From: Vitrella brassicaformis
Lineage: Eukaryota; Sar; Vitrellaceae
Length of the DNA: 64,000 nucleotides
Assembly (NCBI GenBank): GCA_001179505.1
Contig: CDMY01000562.1
Coordinates: 160,292-224,291, forward strand
Direction: 5' to 3'
This document shows, one piece after another, positions 59,684 through 64,000 of the stretch. Below the pieces are notes generated by a model, which did no database searches, was not told the origin of the DNA, and saw only the letters and a program-made list of their open reading frames with translations. The translations under genes and the position numbers were made by a program. The first letter of the stretch is position 1, and every line of letters begins with the position of its first letter.

Positions 59684-60339
59684 TCACATGAACATGGTGC
59701 GGCCTCTGCGCTTCAGAGCGTAGAGCACGTCCACGGCCGTCACGGTCTTGCGGTTGCCGTACTCGGTGTACACCACCTGAGCAGAAGGAAGGAAACACAG
59801 AGGAGGGTGGGTGCGTGAAGAGGTGAAGTGGAGTGCAGTGCAGTGCAGTGCAAATGGATGGATGGATGCACGGATAACTGACATCATGGCTTGGCTTACG
59901 GCGTCGCCGATGACTTTCTGGAGGAAGTCTTTGAGTATGTTGCGCACCTCCTCGTACACCAGCCCGTTAATGCGCTTCACCCCGCCGCGACGTGCCAGGC
60001 CTGACCATGGATATATGGCCACACAACGCATGAAACGACGCACAGAGCACACTGTGGTGTATTCTGGTTGTTTATTGGTGGCGGAGTGTTGCATACGGCG
60101 GATGGCCGGCTTGGTGATGCCCGAGATGCAGTTGCGCGGCACCACATGGCGCTTGGTCACCTCTGCGGGGGGGGCAAACACACAGGCCACATCATCGACA
60201 TGCATCAGCCAGTGCAAATACGGTTTCTTGTGGCATTCGTGCTCTCTTCTTGGTGCTTACTGCCGCCCTTCCCCACGCCCTTGCCCTTGCCGCCCATACG
60301 CGGGAGCGGCGTGCCGGGCTGTTCGATCTTCACTCTCAT
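59684..60339 (-). CDS. Divergent histone H4
   Basis: Four exons on the minus strand: 60339-60261, 60162-60097, 60000-59900, 59776-59684; 112 residues. The fold is clearly histone H4: GITKPAIRRLARRGGVKRI, NGLVYEEVRNILKDFLQ, VVYTEYGNRKTVTAVDVLYA and LKRRGRT. It differs strongly from the canonical protein: 14 extra residues (MRVKIEQPGTPLPR) before the Gly/Lys tail, the tail KGKGVGKGGKVTKRH, then HVVPRNCISGI where H4 has HRKVLRDNIQGI, and the C-terminus ends MFM instead of YGFGG. The Arg19-Lys20 pair is missing and the linker is one residue shorter. A second ATG at codon 15 would give a 98-residue protein closer to normal size (103). Perfect splice phases and an intact core argue against a pseudogene. 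It pairs with H3 in nucleosomes; a variant with special use is likely. Confidence 0.92.
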
Positions 60340-60665
60340 CCTCCTGTCCTTCAAGCGTCAACTTAAGAGGTCAGCCTGAGCACAGCAATGACTCCTCGAC
60401 AGTAAGGGATGCTGCAGCCGCTCAGCGCTTCGGTTACTCCTCATTCTTGCGCTTGCGACTTTGAGGGCGCCTCACTTTTTGATCAACGGGGGCCACTGGC
60501 AAGTGGGGGCTGAGCGAGACGGCGATCGGGGCGTCTTTTGCAGTTCTGCGTGGTCGTTGGCTGAGGAAGTGCGTGGCGGAAGTGGGGAGTGGGAAATATT
60601 GTGTTTGTTCCTGGCAAGACCGTTCCCCCTTCCCCTGAGAGACTATCACAGGTACAGCAGGACAG
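60340..60665. promoter_or_regulatory. Divergent intergenic region (histone H4 / NIPA)
   Basis: 326 bp between divergent starts, unusually free of microsatellites. No histone-gene promoter element is recognised. Confidence 0.4.
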
Positions 60666-63600
60666 ATGGATGGTGCAGGTACACCGCTCTCCACAGCCTC
60701 TTTGCACTTCACGCAGATGGTCACCTCTTTCAATCGCGCGGCTGCGCCACCCAAAGCGGCCATCGTGATGATGGCCCTCCGGCGAGCGTCCAACATGCTC
60801 TCCCTTCCTCTGTTGCGCGGCATCGTGGTCCTCTGCCTGAACGAGGCAGCGGCCAAGCACGGGCACCACCACCACCCCGACGACTTTCCGACGTCTTGGT
60901 GGAACAGCTTCCTTGAGTTCCTTTCCTCGCTGTCGGTGCTGCAGTACATGACGCCAGTGCAGATGCTGATATGCGGTGCCATCATGACCGTCACTGGAGC
61001 CACCATGTGCTGCCTCGGGAGCCACCTGCAGAAGGCCGCCGGGCTCAACACCATGATCCCCCGGGATGGCACCTTCTTCGACCGACATGTGGGCTACATC
61101 CCCCGCATCCCCTGGAGGTGGTGGTGGGGCATGATCATCTACATCAGCGGCAACGCGGTCCACATGCTCGCACTCGCCTTCGCACCCGCCAGCGTCCTCA
61201 GCCCCATGAACAGCGTGTCTCTCTTCTTCTCCGCCATCATCGGATCGGTAAGTTACTCACTCAGCCAGTCAGATGAGTGAGGCGGCACAGTACACATCTG
61301 TGTGTGGGTTTGGGGGTGGGTGGGTCCAGGTGATGCATGGGGAGCTGTTGGGCAGTCGGGAGTGGCTGTCCACGACGCTGATCGTCCTGGGTGTGGTCTC
61401 CTGCACCTACGCGTCCGTCAACCCCTCTATCCACCGACACAAAAGCCTTCAGGAACAAGTAATCACGAACGAAGCAACCACTCTAAGCCATGTCCCACAT
61501 CTCACATCTCACATCTCACATCTCTCTCCAGGTGGGTGCGGACTTCTTTGGCACGCCCGACCCCTGGTACGTGGCATACATGATCCTCCTCTTCGCCGGC
61601 ATCCTCGGCTGTCTCGTCTGGGCCAACCACGTGGAGGCACACCACAGCCAGACACTCGAGAAGAAACTCGCACAAGAGCAGACCAAGAGGCACTCTGAAC
61701 AACAGGCCATTGCGGCAGAATCCGCTGCGGCAGCGGCCGACTTCCAAGAGTAATGAGTGAATGGCTGACATAACGCACAAGCCAGCCAGCACATATATGA
61801 GGCAAGGGAGAGTTCCGACTGTGTCTGTCTCTGTGTGTGTTGCAGGAGTGGTGCGCCTTGGGGCAATGGCGACGACCTGTCAACGTCTTTTGCGGCTGAG
61901 GCGGCAGTGTCAGGGGGGCCTCGGGTGCCCCATCCATCCCTCACCAAAGTGGCGCCCTCGGGAGAGGCGGAGCCCTCCAGGGCTGACGACACCGGTGCTG
62001 GTGTGCAGCTCGCCCCGGTGCCCAAACGGGCGTCGTCGCAGCGGTCAGTAGCCTAGCCTGGGGAGGGAGACAGACGACGCCACGCCCACACACTCCGCTG
62101 AGTCTCCTTGTCTCTCTCCCTCGGCATGTCTGTCTATCCATCGATCAGCCAGCGGAGCAACTTCCACCCCGTGGATGAGAATCAGCCGATGGACGTGTCT
62201 CGCCTGGCCCTCGAGCCAGAGGGCGTGCAGGAGGACCCCCAGTACGACCAGCAGCAGCAAGGCGACCTGCCGGAGGAGCAGCAGCCCCTGGTCAGTCACC
62301 AGGGCCACCCCGCCCAGCCGGGCATCGTGACACGCCCGCGAGACCAGGAGGTCATGCAGGAGGGCGGGGAAGCAGGAGTTGATGTGGAGAGGGGCGAGGG
62401 GGGACAGCACAAGGAGCAAGGAGAGGGGGAGGACAAGGCGGAGGAGGAGACAGTGGGATGGCCACGGCAGCTCGGTGAGTGAGTTGTCTGTGTGTGTATG
62501 TGGGCAGTGGATAGATGGATGGACTGGACGAGGGAAGAACGTGTGTTTATGTCTGCAGGATTTGCGTATGGCTTCATAGCGGGCATGACGGGCTCCCAGA
62601 CGGTGCTGGAGGTCAAACAGGCAGCGGCACTCATCGAGGTGACACTACACTGACTGCACCCAGACCGACAAAACCTGACCAATGAATGTCTTCGGTGAAT
62701 GAATGTATTCCTGATTGGCTCTCAGCTGAGTTTCCGTGACCAGTCTGTGCTGTACGGCCCTGCCCTCTACTTCGCGTGTGTCGTCGTCTTCCTCTCCGCC
62801 ACACTGCAGGCACCCACTCACACACTCATCCCATACACACACCACACATACCCATGGCCACATGGCAGCAATGCGTTCCCTCTGTCTGTATGTGTATGTG
62901 TATGTGTATGTGTATGTGTGTCTCGTGCTGTGCTGTGGTGTGGTGTGGTGTCAGATCCACTACTGCAACCAGGGCATGATGCAGGGCGAGTCGACGGTGG
63001 TGCTGCCGTGCTACTACATCTCCTGGTGCGTCTTCGGCACTCTCGGCGGATTCGCAAAGTTCCACGAAATCGACGGCTTCGGGCCTAACCAAGTGGTCCT
63101 CTTCGTTGTCGGTCAGTCAGTCAATCACTCAGGGAGGAAGGGAGGGAGGGAGGGAGACAGGCATTCTTCTGTGGCTTCGCTCTGTGTTGCGTTCATGGGT
63201 GCGGGCGCAGGGTTCATCATCATTTTGCTGGGTGCCGTGCTGCTGTCGTTCGACTACAGTGTGGAAGAGCTGTGAGTGCATATGCATACCAAAGACAGAC
63301 AGACAGAGAGAGAGAGAGAGAGAGGACAAGGGGGGTCGCTTCTGCTTTCGTTCAGGACATTCATCGGCCACGTCAGCGGGAAAATCGTGAGCCTCTCTCT
63401 CCCAGGATGGATGGATGGATTCAGCAAACGACATCGAGAGAGAGAAGAAAATCGCAATAACACGGCCTTGCCTTGATGTCTATGTGTGTGTGTGCATCCG
63501 TGTCTCTGTCTGCCATCAGCGCACTGGCGCCAACAAGCTTCAGGTCAGACACGCAGCCGGCAGGGAGACATGACAGGGAAATCGCTATTACCTGTCTGTC

Positions 63601-63968
63601 TGTCTGTCTGTCTGTGTATCTGATCATGGAACCAGGCGCTAGTGCCGATGGGTCTGATGCCGTTGCCGGTGCAAGTCGACAAGGAGAAGATGGTCGTCGA
63701 GTTCCAAAACCAAAAGGAGGCAAAACTCGAGGCGCAATACAGAGGTACGTTACGTAAGGACATACGCACATCCGAACCGCATCGCATCGATGCATTGATT
63801 GATTGATTGGCTGGCTGATACATATCCGCTGCATTGCATGCAGAGTTCGTGGCATCGCTGCCCGAGGAGAAGGAAACCAAGCTCACCCGCAGCATGAGCA
63901 TCTCTGACCCTCAAGACGCCAAAGGGGTCAGCCAGCCAGTCAGCCAACTTCGCCTGTTTCAGTCATAG
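60666..63968 (+). CDS. NIPA-type magnesium transporter (3' end uncertain)
   Basis: Thirteen exons: 60666-61247, 61330-61458, 61532-61749, 61846-62043, 62149-62474, 62559-62638, 62726-62809, 62955-63111, 63211-63271, 63356-63386, 63520-63543, 63636-63744, 63844-63968; 707 residues if the TAG at 63966 is used. Members of this DMT-superfamily group carry Mg2+ across membranes with about nine helices. Seen: LICGAIMTVTGATMCCLGSH, GNAVHMLALAFAPASVLSPM, REWLSTTLIVLGVVSCTY, GFAYGFIAGMTGSQTVLEVK, YFACVVVFLSATLQIHYCNQ and GFIIILLGAVLLSFDYS. A hydrophilic acidic loop of about 210 residues (exons 3-5) separates the two halves. Intron 7 (62810-62954) has a GC donor; no GT is available nearby and the LQ-IHYCNQ join fits the family. 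The last exon has a possible donor at 63927, so the gene may continue past the window. Confidence 0.85.
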
Positions 63969-64000
63969 TTTGATTGACATTTGTGTGTGTGGGGGGGGGG

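Noticed and set aside
5194-64000. tRNA, rRNA or other structural RNA genes
   Set aside because: I looked for tRNA-like and rRNA-like stretches while reading and found none I could support; a covariance-model search would be needed to exclude them.

Overview
The window is nuclear DNA of a protist. Its 18 protein genes use about 135 short GT-AG introns (mostly 60-150 nt), carry long low-complexity insertions, and sit in DNA full of TG, TC and GACA/TGTC microsatellites. The gene content includes an F-box/SirB1/YccV protein, a CCR4-NOT CAF1 nuclease, a SNARE, a Rab, two flagellum-type proteins (CCDC180-like, DNAAF4-like), a RibD-type riboflavin deaminase and an AP2 domain on a chromatin-type amine oxidase. 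Together with the TGTC-rich intron ends this fits a photosynthetic alveolate, most likely a chromerid such as Vitrella brassicaformis. The organism call is inference, not proof. All exon models were built by hand from reading-frame and splice-phase continuity.

Layout. 1-1532 (-): secreted/ER-entry ubiquitin-like protein, cut by the window edge. 1564-4858 (+): TFIIS central-domain protein. 5194-6017 (-): ankyrin protein. 6571-11637 (+): FBXO21-like protein. 13890-15842 (+): Sfp/AASDHPPT-type phosphopantetheinyl transferase. 16283-22686 (-): CCDC180-like coiled-coil protein. 23078-30064 (-): 1830-residue fusion of AP2-like modules, AT-hooks and a flavin amine oxidase. 30515-31726 (+): Qbc SNARE. 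32360-33705 (-): unknown protein. 34076-35332 (+): intronless RibD. 35573-37097 (-): possible PD-(D/E)XK nuclease-fold protein. 37375-38859 (+): Rab GTPase. 41981-44152 (-) and 44187-47008 (+): D-lactate dehydrogenase and lactate permease, head to head. 52033-54929 (-): CAF1. 55298-58920 (+): DNAAF4-like. 59684-60339 (-): divergent histone H4. 60666-63968 (+): NIPA-type magnesium transporter.

Nearly all genes are arranged head-to-head, so that short shared upstream regions (down to 31 and 34 bp) alternate with convergent 3' regions.

Two regions stand out. The first is the D-lactate dehydrogenase/lactate permease pair: one gene makes or uses D-lactate, the other moves lactate across a membrane. 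They share a 34-bp intergenic region and are bracketed by about 1.15-kb inverted repeats, with further partial copies outside. The second is the AP2/AT-hook/amine-oxidase gene, where a module of about 80-100 residues appears four times, each time with a phase-1 intron at the same place. A histone H4 lacking the Lys20 context, a 12-nt coding micro-exon in the Rab gene and two GC-AG introns are smaller points of interest. Two 300-N gaps (672-971, 49653-49952) are assembly placeholders.
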